Shown: positions 25,699-38,300 of the stretch, piece by piece | Layout: each line of letters opens with the position of its first letter | Numbering within the stretch: position 1 is the stretch's first letter | Assembly: GCA_933207985.1 (NCBI GenBank) | Contig: OW240918.1 | Coordinates: 20,621,602-20,685,601, forward strand | Source: Pelobates cultripes | Lineage: Eukaryota; Chordata; Amphibia; Anura; Pelobatidae | DNA: 64,000 nt | Direction: 5' to 3' | The notes under the pieces: model-generated | What the model was told of the DNA's origin: nothing | Database searches by the model: none | Seen by the model: only the letters and a program-made list of their open reading frames with translations | Translations under genes and position numbers: made by a program

Positions 25699-25950
25699 GT
25701 TGTTATGGTACCTTGAGTCCCCTGGTGCCATACCACTGTTCCGTGTCTCAGCCTAGCTCTCCTGCCCATTGCTGGTCTGGATAATGTGAAAGTGTTGGCC
25801 CAATCAGCAGAGAGGTGTTGGACTCTAAATAGCCAGGATCCTCATTTAGTGTCAAATCATTAAAAAATGGGAATGTGCTATGGAACTCCAGGCACCATAA
25901 CCACTTCAATGACATGAAGCATTTATGATTCCTGGAGTGTCCTTTTAATT
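25699..25950. mobile_element. probable MITE fragment of the AAAGGGACACTCCAG type
   Basis: The right end CCTGGAGTGTCCTTTTAATT (25936-25955) and interior GGAACTCCAGGCACCATAAC match the style of the TTTAAAGGGACAC element family. A matching left terminus is not visible, so the copy looks truncated or degraded. Confidence 0.5.
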
Positions 25951-26599
25951 ATTCCTTTTTAAGCAACTTGATTACTTTATTTATTCCATGTGGCCAAACT
26001 AGAACACTTTCATGAAATCTGATAATCTAGTTTTCACACCCCCACCATATATTATTTGATTAGGGACACTTATAAAGCATGCACCCTATAGGATAGCAAG
26101 GACTTCTCCGTACCCATGCCATATGCATTTTGAAGAATTGCCCCTAGGAATAAAGAATATGGGCAGAATATGCTATATGAGGGTTTTCATCTGCTTCAGA
26201 AGGTAACAATGATTCAAGAATGATAACTATTAGGAAGACAAAAATGTTATATTCAAACATTTAATTTATGCAGCCATCTACTGCAGACATTTATTAATGC
26301 TACTTTATTTTCGTCTAGCACTCAAAACACACTTTAGACGTTTTCAGAATCAAGATAAAAAGAGAGACACTAATTTGGAAGACGCTCAGATGGATTTAGG
26401 TCCCAAAGAGATACTGTCCCTCTAAAAGAGGACCCTGGAGAGTCACTGATAGTGAAATATATTGACATTTCAGACTGTTCCTCTTAGAGGTGGCACCACT
26501 TTGTCTTTTATGGTTACTCTGAGAGAGGAACTTATATTTTTACGCTCACCGCTATGAATGTACTGAGAAATTCAGCACCCTGGTTGGTATGCCCAAAAT
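25951..26599. other. unique intron sequence
   Basis: Nothing recognised apart from GTCCCTCTAAAAGAGGACC (26415-26433), a small imperfect palindrome. Confidence 0.5.
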
Positions 26600-26930
26600 G
26601 GGATTTATCATTCCTGTGGTATTCGCAATCTGCCAGGGCAACCCACTTCAATTAACCAGTGGAGACTGTCTCCGTGAATCTTAGACAGAGTGTTGTTTAA
26701 CATCAAATATTGTTCTCTGCAACTTAAAACTACAGCATCTACTGCGAGAATGAATTGCAATCGCTGACTTTTATGTGATGAGATAGCCAGCCACCGCTGA
26801 TGTGACAGGGACTGTTGACATCCATTCCCAATATGCACTGGCAGCCAGCCACCATGACAACTTCATTCCACAGAAGCTGGTGCTGTCTTTGTTGCATGTC
26901 TGATTCGCACAACAACTCTCATGACCCTTG
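26600..26930. promoter_or_regulatory. candidate conserved non-coding element
   Basis: 330 bp of balanced, repeat-free DNA with duplicated CAGCCAGCCACC/AGCCAGCCACC segments (about 26788 and 26841). Conservation untested. Confidence 0.3.
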
Positions 26931-29126
26931 ATATGCCAAGTTTTTTTTTTTTAAAGTTTATCACCTAAACAACTCTAATTGGTTTTATCTGAGAACATGA
27001 TCGATAAAATATCCCATTATGATTGTGTAATCCAAAGGTATTAAACACGTCTTTTAACCTAATCAACGTTGATGAAAAAGTGCTTCTAGTGAGAAGCATT
27101 TATCAAAATACTTAGCCAACAGTAATAAACTTATATTTCACAAGTTATGGTATAACTATAGGCAGGTCTTTTTAAAAGGGGAAGTACAACTGTTCTTTCA
27201 TTGTACTCCTGTAGAAAAATAAAGAAAAGAAGATTTATGGAGGAAAAAGATAAATAATTGATGGATTGATTGATAGACCATGTCTAAGAGAATGATATTA
27301 CGAAGTCAGTAGGCATTACCTCCCTAAATTTGTACTGATGGACATATAGCATTTTGCATTCTCACTATCAGACAAGCTAATAAGTTCAAATCAAATTGAA
27401 TATCAATTTCTAACAGCAAGAACAAGGTTTACTGTTTGAACTGCACAAGACCTTTCCAATGCGGTCAAGTTATAATACCCCCTAGTAAGCAGCCAAGACA
27501 AAATACAGCAAACCCTAAGGAATATATCCTCCGTTTAAAGAATATCTGAGGTTGAATATTAATCATCAAGTAAAAAATCAAGTTGCTCATTTTAAGTCAA
27601 TATAATTTTTAGTTAAAAAGCTTTCAAGAGTAAGATGACCAGATGTCACTTTTCTGAGGGAAACGAAATTATGGAACATAAGGCTGAAACAAATCAGTTC
27701 TACCTTGTAGAATGTGTAAAATAAAACATAATTCAAAGGGAAGTGTGATCAATTATGAGTTGCATCAAAAAGAGGAAATGAACATGTCTGTATTTATTAA
27801 AAAATTATAACAAAAATATTCTGACTGCGGTAGAAGTAAAACTTCTATCATTATCATCTTCTCGTTGGTCGTTTGAGGATAATTGGGTTTATAGTACAAA
27901 AGCAGGTGATAAGGGTCTATGATTGCCCCTAAAAGTTTAAATGTAGAGACTGTAGCTCATGACTACCTCGGAGTGAAATTACAAAATATTAGGAATAACT
28001 AAAAGGGATGTGAATCCCCAAAATTAAGATGATTGGTGGCAAACTTTCTTTTGGAGTATAGAAAGACACATATCCCTATTTTGATATCGCATCGAGAATG
28101 ATCATTGAGCAATCACTTCCTGAGCTAAGCTGCTCCTGCATTTGTGTATTTCTTACAAATCCAATCATACATTAATCTTGATTTGGGAGATTATTATTTT
28201 TATTTTTTTTGCTTTCTTTAAATTGTGCCCTTTTCCTTTTAGTTTCCCAGATGCGCAAGCAACATTAGATTTGAACAAAGAAAACACATTTTAAAACAAA
28301 TGTAAGCCTTTGTAATGAGCTGTGTGATACAGCTGTAAGTGCAGCTGCAATTTAAAAAAAAAATGTTCTTTTAATGTCCAGCTGGCCTTGCGCTTTAATA
28401 AAATTGACATATTGATTCCTTTGAATTTACAGATGCCTGTTTCATAAACTCTATCTCCAAAGCCTAGACATCTTCAGAGCAGTGTCATTTTTTTTCTGCA
28501 AATGGATCAATTATGTGCCCACGTAATCCTGTTACCTGTGAAATCCATGCATACTTTTCCCATTTGCTTCAGTTCCCTGGTGGACAAACTAGAATTATGT
28601 ACGCATAAACAAACAGAGCATTTCCCAGATATTAGGAATTGTTTTCAAAGTGGAAAGCAATCTCCTGGGCCTTTTACTTTAAATCATAGATACTATTCCT
28701 GTTCCTTCAAGTAACCTCTGCATCAAAAAAAAAAAACAAAAGAAAAAAACAAAGCAGCATTTTTAAAAAGCAAAACAGAAAAAAAAAAAACATTCTTTTG
28801 AATTCTGAGACGGATATGAAGTCATTGATATAACACTCACCCCTATTAAATATGATGTGCGTTAGACATCTTTTTACTGCCATGGATAGGTTACTATGCT
28901 AGACGTGATTTGGTATGTTTTGTGAGTTTTAAGTTTTTTTGTTTTTTTATCTCCATAACAAAGATAATTAGAAGATATTGTTTACAGTTACAAGAGTAAT
29001 AAAATAATCCAACGCAAAGAGAAAAAAATGTCAATTGTGTTTTTTTTTTTACAAATGCTGGTTGAGAATTAAATGTCAATAACTTTCATCGTCTAAAATG
29101 CAATTTTAGAAAACAAAAAATGATGA
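26931..29126. other. unique AT-rich intron sequence
   Basis: T-run at 26940, A-rich block 28725-28795. No gene or structured repeat recognised. Confidence 0.6.
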
Positions 29127-29440
29127 AAGAGATCCTAGAGTGCCAGGAAAACAAAGCCGTTTTCCTGGCACTAAAGGGTTTTTAGGTCCCTCTCTCCCTC
29201 GGGTGCCCCCCTTCAGTTAAAACCCCTTCAGCCACTTACCTGAATCCAGCGCCGATGTCCCTCGGTGCTGGGTCAGGCTCCGTCCCACTGCTCCTCTGCC
29301 GACGTCAGCCGGTGGGGAAGACCTAAAGCACATGCGCGGCAATGACCGCGCGTGATCTGCAATGTTTTACAAAAGGGTCACAGCACCCAGACCACTTCAA
29401 TTAGCTGAAGTGGTCTGGGTGCCCACAGTGTCCCTTTAAG
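29127..29440. mobile_element. GC-rich MITE with hairpins at both ends
   Basis: The right end CAGTGTCCCTTTAAG (29426-29440) is the AAAGGGACAC terminus. The left GAAAGAGATCCTAGAGTGCC is a diverged counterpart. Just inside the left end is a perfect 13-bp hairpin (29140-29152 with 29159-29171). Just inside the right end is a perfect 17-bp hairpin with a six-base loop (29383-29399 with 29406-29422). The interior is CpG-rich against an AT-rich background, consistent with an inserted element. No coding frame. Confidence 0.7.
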
Positions 29441-30395
29441 CGTTACTAAATTCAGTATGCTATATGCAAAAACTTTTTCTCAAGAATATTATTAATTATG
29501 CTGTTACATGCGAGTTCTCTTATGTACAGTATGATTTGTGAAATGCAGGTATTGGATATATTTAGACTTGTTAGATAAAGAATATATTGTTTGCATGACA
29601 TATCAAATAATGACAAAAGGATAAAGGTTAATACAAAACCCAGCGGTATACGATTTCTTGGTCTATGATGGATAAAATTGACCCTTCTAGGTATCAAGCC
29701 TGTGGCTCTGACGTTTGGACAGGTACTAAGGATACTGCAACTAGAATCTTAGCTATTGAGTTAGATTACTGGCGTATATTTATTCGTAATCATACAAAAC
29801 TATCAAATGTACAAATGATATACCGTATAACAGTTACTAAAAGTTCCAAAATATTGCAAGAACAATTCAATATCTAAATCCATAAAGTATCACATGAGAA
29901 AAAAAATCATGTCCAGTGCTTGTAATATAATTAACGGCTCAAATAAAAACGAATAAAAATCCACATGTTTAACCAGAAAGGGTACTTGTTATTGGACACA
30001 AACTAACTAGATCTCGACAAGAATATGGATTGATACATTGATGCCATTGATTTTCTTTAATGGAATTACAATCAATACTTTACAACAATATTAGGAAACT
30101 TGCGCTATATATTTTTAGTTGTGACTTAATTTATAGTTGGAACTGTCACTTCTCGGAACAACACTAACTTCCGTTTCCAGGTGACATCATCATCCTATGA
30201 TTCTCTGACATTCCTTGCATAGTTCCAAAGACACACAAACCTGCTTTTTTACACCAGTGCAGGGGTTAAATTAAATTGCATGACATGGTCTAGTTGTCCC
30301 AGGACAGACAGACATTAAAAAAGAATTTGTCAAAAGCAGTAAAAAACTAGAATGTATTTTTAAGGTTGTATGACAGTTGTACTTTTATAATCATT

Positions 30396-30456
30396 TACCC
30401 CATTGTGCAACGCTACAGAATCTGATGGCGCTATATAAATAATAAAATAATAATTT
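30396..30456 (+). repeat. SINE-like repeat tail
   Basis: Reads CCATTGTGCAACGCTACAGA, then ATCTGATGGCGCTATATAAA, then a TAA-rich tail. The same tail appears at 33161-33324 and inverted at 41266-41412. Only the 3' part is recognisable. Confidence 0.65.
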
Positions 30457-31934
30457 AGAATGGGCAGTGCTTGTCAATGTATGTGCTGCTTTCTACAACA
30501 CTCTGCTTTGGCACCGCAAGAGTTAACACTGTCTATCCTCATCTTTCTGTTAATAAGATCTGTGATAAAGGTTATTGACTTAAAAGGCTCTAACCAATAC
30601 TTTTTGTTTTTAGGAAAAGTTGGGATAATTCCGGTGGAGATAAATTCTGTATCTATACTGTCCATATTTTTCTGCTCTGATCTCAGGTCAAAGAAAACCA
30701 CATAATGCAGAAAATTATTTTCAAATTGCCTCAATATTTTGCAAACATTTATACCTGCATGCTGAGCATGCTAAGAATGGCAAGAAAGAAAATTGTGCCT
30801 TTGCATCGTCCCCACTGCATTCATTTATAAATTACCTCATCACTGACTGAAATTAACACTGATTCTTACAGGCAATTTCTCAATTTCCAATGCTAATTAC
30901 ATTTTTTTTACTTTTAAATTCTGTACCACCTGTTTTGGGCAAGACATCTTAGGCAGCGCGACCACATTTAATCACAATTTTAATTAACCGCCCTGTAGAT
31001 GTGAAAAAAAGCAATTATAATGTAGATGAATGATGATTTTTCTGCATTGAATTGTTTTGTTTCCTTGGCTTGTTGATTGTAACACGGCACACAAATACAG
31101 TAACTGTACTTTTTTTTTTTTTTTCATTGTAATTTAGTAATTGTTTCTGGAAAACCAGTTTGGGAATAAATGACTTCATCTGTTTACAAATTGATTGATA
31201 CCGTTAGCGGTACTATTTCTGTGTATGTAGTTGACATTTGTTTTCGCACTGTTGCAAAGAATTGTATTTTTCAGCAAGATGTTTTTGTTATTTTGCTTGT
31301 GTTGTATAGACATTTGTCTACGTATCACATTCATTTCCCTACTTCCCCAAAATCTCTTTTAATTAAATATTTGGAGAATTATCCAATTCAGCCTGGGCCC
31401 AATATATACCACATTGTAAAAAGCAAGAAAAACACAATTTTCCAATGCTAACGTATCGATAATAAGTAATATTATCGTAATTAGAAGATATTAATGGGTG
31501 TCTCATAGACCAAGAGCACAATGGAATTGGTACTGAAAAATTGATGCAGGAATCTTCAAAAATCTATTGTAGAATATAGAGAGTTGCGGACTTTTAACTG
31601 GATACGTTATTGTCAGTTACTATAAAGGCACAATGCACTTGCATACTGTTACAGGAGTCGTACCCATTCGTGAGATGTTATGATCTCACTGACTATCACA
31701 GCTTGCATATATAGAACAGGCTGCGGAGATAGATCATCAGTACAAGTAGACTCCAAATCTTACTCTAGAAATCCCTGATGCTCATACAAGAAGGAAGTGA
31801 ATGCAGGACTTGTGTTTATAGATATAGTGGCAGATACTGACATGATCCAACAGTTAATGCTTCCTTAGGGAACTCAATCTTATATTTCTAATTACAAAAG
31901 GATTTATAACAATTATGATATTCACAGCAAGAAT

Positions 31935-32015
31935 TTAACCCTTCGATGCTCAAGGGGGTGAGAAACAAATTGCTAGACAATACATTTCTCACCCCTCTGT
32001 CTCTCTAGGGGTTAA
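31935..32015. mobile_element. 81-bp hairpin element with TTAACCC ends
   Basis: The arms run TTAACCCTTCGATGCTCAAG then GGGGTGAGAAA on the left, and TTTCTCACCCCT then CTAGGGGTTAA on the right. The arms pair well at both the outer end and the base of the loop. Confidence 0.65.
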
Positions 32016-32710
32016 AAGAAAGATCATTAACAGGCGAGCAATTGTACAAGAAAAAAAAGACACTAGGAAAGGAAGCTTCTGCACCTACTGTGACTTGACG
32101 CGTTTCTCCTATAAATATTTTGGTCTCGTTCTGGAAGAGGGGAAAGGTCCAGATCATCTTTGTCAATGTGCAATTTAAGTCCGCCTTTTTCAAGTAAGGG
32201 AAAAAACAAGGAGTGATTCAAACAGCTGACATATAACTAATAAAAAAAAAACACTGATCTACTTTTTAGCTTGTTTATACTATGAATAGAACAGTAATTA
32301 GCTTGTACAGAGAAACAAAAAACAACCGGGGAACTTTGAAAACACGTAACTATCGCTACACAACTTTTCTTTTTTTTTAATGAAGGCAATGAGATGTTGA
32401 GCTATTTAACTAATTAATGAACAAGAAATATTTGACTGACCTGGAACTGTATCATATGGCATGAAAAGTGAAGTACAGCAGTTATCAATGAAAATATGTA
32501 GAATAACTACCTAAATATTTTTCAGGTACAAGGGTAACTTTCAAAACTGCTTCTGAATTGTTGTCTAGTTATCAACATTTAAAAAATAATTTACAAAAAA
32601 AATCTGTATACAGTATATATAAAATAATCAGAGCCATTAATGACATCATTACCATTTGTTCATGTAAAAACCTGGAACATAACTGAAAGATTTACTAAGT
32701 CACAGCATCG

Positions 32711-32736
32711 TATGTGTGTGTGTGTGTGTGTGTGTG
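32711..32736. repeat. (TG)n microsatellite
   Basis: About 26 bp of TG repeat. Confidence 0.95.
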
Positions 32737-33160
32737 GTGGGGAGAGCAGAGACTAGCTAGCATGGTTTCGTTTGACCCCAGCATCTTAAAAGATCTAGAG
32801 ACAACATATAACATCTGTCTGCTCAACTCTTGTTGCTAATGGGGCCTGTAGGTTAATACACTGAAAGGGATCCTACTTTGTGCGACTTTCAAAAAGAAAG
32901 CTCCAACCCACATACAATTTTAGCGGTGTCCTATGACAGAGGTGGAAGAGTAAAGAAGAAGAAAGTATCTAATTTAGTAAAAACATAGATTTTATGAGAA
33001 ATTGACTGTAGAAAAACCTGATTTGCCATTTATGCTTTATTTTCCCCATGCATCCTTAAGATATCATGTAACCACTTTGTTTGTCGAAAGGCAAAGAGTT
33101 TATACAATTCTAAGTACAGCATTGAGGTACTTGATCACTGCTACAAAGGTATTATCCTAT

Positions 33161-33324
33161 AGATTGTAAGCTCATTTGAGCAGGGTCCTCTTCAACCTAT
33201 CGTTCCTGTAAGTTTTCTTGTAATTGTCCTATTTATAGTTAAATCCCCCCCTCTCATAATATTGTAAAGCGCTACGGAATCTGTTGGTGCTATATAAATG
33301 GCCGTAGTATTAATAATAATAATT
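33161..33324 (+). repeat. interspersed SINE-like repeat
   Basis: Begins AGATTGTAAGCTCATTTGAG with CAGGG, and ends TTGTAAAGCGCTACGGAATC then TGGTGCTATATAAAT and a TAA-rich tail. This is one of the commonest interspersed repeats of frog genomes by recollection. No pol III boxes were verified. Confidence 0.75.
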
Positions 33325-34409
33325 CGAGAGCAATATATGGAACAGGAAAATGTGCAAAATGTGCAAGAACAAACACTGTACCATTTTGGCATAAACAGAA
33401 AGATTTCTAAGCAGGAATTGTGTCAAGGATATACCTGATGTGAAGCCCGAATGCTGCAAATTTGTCACACCCTGACCTAGAGAACATTCCATAGAGCTGA
33501 GCCTCATCCCATGACTACTAATTAAATACAAGGTACCAAACTAATCTCTTAGCAAACATGTGCAGCAAACTCAGAGTAAGAAGGATAAAAAGTTTATGTT
33601 CAACGTACGAAAATGGCGAAGAACTTCAAGCTAGTTCGTTCTATACATGGTGATCTAGTTTGAAGGTAATATAATTAAATCACAGTTTTATTATGAAAGC
33701 GCTTATGATGATTGCCACATTTTAACCATATTCATCTCCTTATCTGTGTGCTGGTATTTATTTATAATTTTGTTTTTGTGATAAAATGTTATACGACTTA
33801 TACTTGTCAGTTTTAAAGTCTAAGCAATTTTCAACGCTTGTGAAATAATGGTAACCTTTTTTTATGCAGCTTATAAGCAAATCCACTGTAGAAATAATCA
33901 CTTCTAAGAAATGATCAAAGAAAAAATAAATCTTTCACCCTAATAAGCCTACTTCTCAAATAAAATCCCCATTTTAAAATGGATATCAGTTGAGAGGCCA
34001 ATGGCAACGTATTTACGAAAAGTCATTGTTTTACTGTTTATTTTATGGAAATGTAGGGGTCTATTTCCATATCTAAAGTCTTTTGAAATAAAGTTTCGGA
34101 TTTCGCGTATGGAAACATATTGTTCTGATTCTAAGTTTTAATATTGGGGACTAAACAGAATTAAATCAGGAAGGTCTGTGACAAGAGAATGTGCACATAG
34201 ATGATGCTAGTCAGAAAGGCATCTTCAGCCCTTTGTTGAAAGCTTAACAAAACGGTGCCGTCACACCATTTTAATTCAACAGGGCCTGTCGAATGGATAT
34301 CAACAGATCAGGCAATGGCTGTCACAGACGGGACTAAAAACTATTTGAATGCAAGGCTTTAGCCTATGTCTGGTCCAGAAGCACAAATGTATTAATCATT
34401 CTAAATAAA

Positions 34410-34452
<43 letters not shown>

Positions 34453-35189
34453 TTTTTAATTATTATTTTTTTTTACTTTAAAAATGTAAGGTAAGTTTTC
34501 AAAATATTTTTCTTTATTCTGATAATTTGTTTGATTTATTCTTTTTATTATTATTAACTTTCACTTTTTTTTCAATTTTTCCTGCCACGTAGCGGTTTGC
34601 GACAGTGGCCATAACTCATGTGAGTTAATAGCATATTATTTATTTATTTATTCATTTGAAACATTGTTTCTTCCCGCAGTGAGCTTCAGGAAATCATAAA
34701 ACAAACAATAAACTAAACGGTGCAACTATTCAAGGAAATGTTTACTTTATTCTGGTTTAATTAACTTTACCAAGGTTTTGTTTTACTTTAGCTTTTTCTT
34801 TTTTTTTTATATATTGTCTGCTCGAAGAAGATTAAAACTCTCCCAAAAAAAAGTCTACAAGAATTCCGCGGAAAAGTAAACGGTGGTCTTTTAGAACGGA
34901 AGTTCCCATGCAATTAACCTTATGGGTGCCAGGAGGATTTATAAGAAGAAAAAAAACAACATTTCTTGAACGTCTGTCTCTCAAAAGGTTAAACCAATAG
35001 ACACATTACATAAGGTCATGGGAGGAGAGGGAGCTTTGTTTATTGAAAGTTTTTTTTTACAGTAACAACATTGCTTGGATTTCTAATGGGTCTCAGAGCG
35101 CAAGGGAGGGCCTGTATAATTTGGCATAACTATTAAAACCAACCCTCTTTTGCACCTGGCTACCAAAAGAGAAAGTTCCAAGAGTTAGC
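33325..35189. other. intron stretch with AT microsatellite
   Basis: (TA)n plus poly-T at 34412-34458; TTTATTTATTTATTCATTT about 34638. Otherwise unique. Confidence 0.6.
34412..34458. repeat. (TA)n followed by poly-T
   Basis: About 33 bp of TA repeat then 14 T. Confidence 0.95.
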
Positions 35190-35780
35190 CTTTTTTTTTT
35201 TTAAATCAGACTGTGGTCTACTAACTATTTAGTGTCAATCTTTCTCAATTGTGTGACGTGCGTCTACAACTTATTCAGAGCAATCACCAACACTGAAACT
35301 TTAAACACTGCAGTTGATACTGTGCTTCTACTATGAAAGTTACATACTCCCTGTCTTTCAGTCTAGTGCTGTCAGTTTGTGATTACATGTTGGCTCTCTC
35401 TATCCCATCCCCAGTGTTGTCAGGTTCTGGCCTGCCAATTTCAACTTGAAGCTTGACTGGGCTGATCTGATGCAAATACCTCCAGGGAATACCCAGAGAC
35501 TGATGAACAGTTATGTCAAGTCGATTTTGCACCATCGGGAAAAGGTAACCTCTGCGAGAAAAAACCAACAAGGTTAAAGAGACAGAGGCTTTTCACGTGT
35601 AATAACACTGCTTCACATCTCATATACTATTTACTATCGCTCAGAAATTGAAACTGTCAGAATTAGTCTTAATTGCAGATGAGAATCTGCCATTACAATA
35701 AAAACTGAGGCAGCGCAGGCATTAAACGTAGCAGGCTAATTTGTGAGACTACTCAAAAAGGTAGTGCAAATGAATATTTC
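35190..35780. promoter_or_regulatory. candidate conserved non-coding element with octamer
   Basis: A long repeat-free, balanced stretch with a perfect octamer ATGCAAAT (35470-35477), CACGTG-like TTCACGTGTAA (about 35593) and TCTTAATTGC (homeodomain-type). A 62-codon minus-strand frame across it has no known domain. Best CNE candidate by eye, but untested. Confidence 0.35.
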
Positions 35781-36174
35781 ATTACGTTAATTTCCAGAGA
35801 TTACTCTTTTCTTGCAGTCATATGATAAGTGTTGCAGTAACTATCAACAGCAAACATCCACAGAGATATATCGTAACGTTCGATGATAATACCACCGCTA
35901 TCAATATCACAATTTCACATCTAAAGGAAAGTGAGCAGTCAAACGGTGGTTATCTGCTGGTTCGCAGCTATGTAAAGAGCAAAAAAAAAAAAAAGGTTCT
36001 ATTGAAAATAAATTTGTAAAAATAATTTTTTAAATGTCTGTAACAAGAAAACAAAAAAAAACGGTTTTATCTGTTTCGAAAATACATAGAGGTATAGCTG
36101 ACTTACAATAAAACAGTTTAAAATAATTTTACTGCAGGCAAAAACTATGTATGTCGAGTGCTAGCCTGAGCGCA

Positions 36175-36235
36175 TTAACCTACTAAATGCCAGATAGCTT
36201 ATCTTACTTGTAATAGTGGCATTTAGAAGGGTTAA
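36175..36235. mobile_element. 61-bp hairpin element with TTAACC ends
   Basis: Left arm TTAACCTACTAAATGCCA (36175-36192) and right arm TGGCATTTAGAAGGGTTAA (36217-36235) are inverted repeats with one indel and one or two changes, around a 24-base loop. Confidence 0.65.
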
Positions 36236-36259
36236 ACAGACAAAAAAATAACTGTTACA

Positions 36260-36348
36260 GAGGAAAGAAAGAGAAAGAGTGAGAAAGAAGGAGAGAATGA
36301 TAGAAAAAACAAAAGAAAAAGAAAGATAGATAGATAGATAGATAGTTA
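36260..36348. repeat. GAAA/GA-rich tract ending in (GATA)n
   Basis: Purine-rich 60 bp followed by five GATA units. Confidence 0.9.
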
Positions 36349-38099
36349 GTTTTAGGATAATGTATATATTCTAAATGTTTTTGGTTATTCTGAGACTCAC
36401 AGAAAGGGACACTGCAGAGGTTGCTGTAGGTAATGGCCACAGGGCTATAAATACATATATGAAGGGTTTGTGAATTGAGTGGTATTACAAATGATTCCTG
36501 TGACTGGTTAGAGCCAGTCCGTCTGTACACTTATCACTGCTATCCCAGAGGAGGTGTTTGCTCCACATCACAGTTTGACAGCACAAAAACACTGTGGCTT
36601 GCTGCCCTATCAAAGAATTCAGTGACACGTATCATTTGTGGTCTAAGTTCTTTTCACAAGGCATGACTACCTCACACTTATACATGGTACAACTGTTAAA
36701 CTCCACACCTCCTAGTGTTCTGTGCTTGGTTTAAAGTCCAATTTCCTCTTTTTTTAAATATATTATAAAATTTGATATTTAAATTTCTCATAAAACATAA
36801 CAATGTTTTTTTTTAATTTTCCTCATTTTCTTTTTCTCGAGGACAATAAAATTAATAAAATTAACTATATTTAAGCTTTACAAACTACTTTTTCACTTAT
36901 TTAAGGGTTACCTATTCCCTTATTCACCATGAGATTATACTAGAGTTTGGATGGGTTCATGTATGTATCCTTCATTACTGAAATACGGGAATAATGAAAA
37001 GAAGACATTGAATCTCTATAAAATAAAAAAAAGCCTAAAATAAATACGATATATATATAACTATAAAAAATAGTTTTCGGTTGTCTCTAAATCCTTATTC
37101 CATGTTGTTTTCAGCCATTACACCGCACTATTTATTACCAAATGTGATAGATTTGCAAGAAAATGTATTTAGTACTTAACGTGGAAGAAAAAATTCTGTG
37201 GTACGCTACGGCAATGTTAACGCTTTCACTGCAAGAAGATTGCCTCATTTTACAGAAACCTTTCCAACTGTGTTAAAAATATTTCTATAAATAATACCCA
37301 AGCATATTGTCAAAGAGCTTTGGAATCGAAACAGATTTAGCGGATTTTATTTAAGAGTATATGACAGGTAGAGTGGAAATAAACAGTTTATGAATCTCCT
37401 CATTTATTATTAAGACTCTGTGCAATTTACTCCACCCTCCCGAAAGAAACGCTGCTTACTAAAAGTAGCCACATGCTGAAAACAGATACTGGTACTGAGT
37501 ATATAGGATGACAAGACCCAACTCACCGATTTGAAATGTTTTTTTAACTCAGCTATTTGAACTTACATTTTCTTAGTCAGTTGCCAGATTAACACAACGC
37601 ACTGTTTAGTGTATTTGCCTTCCTATACTTCTATACTTGATGCCCCAAGAAGTGAAGCACTCTCTGGCTAATTATGGTATTACGGTCGTTTTATGGCATA
37701 TTGGCAAATAATAAATATTGCAATTCTTCATTTAAGCATTAGAAGAGTCTCACCCTTCAGCTATACAATGGGTTAATATTGCATCTCCATCTCATATTCC
37801 TCAGCAGTTAAAATTCAAACTGGTCATCTAAAAATGGAACTCTACCAACCAATTAGTTTAATATGCTAACTCCATAAATAAAAAAAATCAAATGAAGGAG
37901 TCAAGATAAAGTCCCAATAAAAGGCACATTGCAATACCTATTTATTACTAAGTAAATTCACTGATCTGGATAGTCACTGGCACTTCAAAAGCCATGAACG
38001 AAACCTACTAACAGATGCTGTTAGCAAAAGATGCCCTGTCGTACTTGTGTAAAGGTGTGAATTAAAAAGCTTAACAAAAAGAAGCAATCAAATTTTTGC

Positions 38100-38300
38100 A
38101 GGTTATGTAAAATGTATCTACGTTCGCCTCTCCCTTGCTTATCATGGGCTTGTTGGCTGAGGTTCATGAGATATGCTGTATGAAACAGCGGGAGTGCCAG
38201 AGATCACTGCCCTCTGTAGTATGCCACCCTGCTCATATCAGGCCAAACTATTAATTGCCCAATCGTTTTCCAAAGCTGTATTCAATGCTTTTTATGAAAT
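38100..38300. promoter_or_regulatory. candidate conserved non-coding element
   Basis: Repeat-free balanced stretch with CTATTAATTGCCCAATCG (homeodomain/CCAAT-like, about 38248). Inference only. Confidence 0.3.

Larger units (their letters stand above)
29441..33160. other. intron stretch with small repeats
   Basis: Holds a SINE-like tail (30396-30456), a TTAACC hairpin (31935-32015), poly-T (31110-31124) and a TG microsatellite (32711-32736). Otherwise unique; no gene. Confidence 0.55.
35781..38099. other. intron stretch with hairpin and purine tract
   Basis: Contains the TTAACC hairpin 36175-36235, purine/GATA tract 36260-36348 and A runs. No gene. Confidence 0.6.

Noticed and set aside
35383..35571. 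62-codon minus-strand frame that looked exon-like
   Set aside because: No flanking splice-site pair in a consistent phase and no recognisable domain; a regulatory element fits better.
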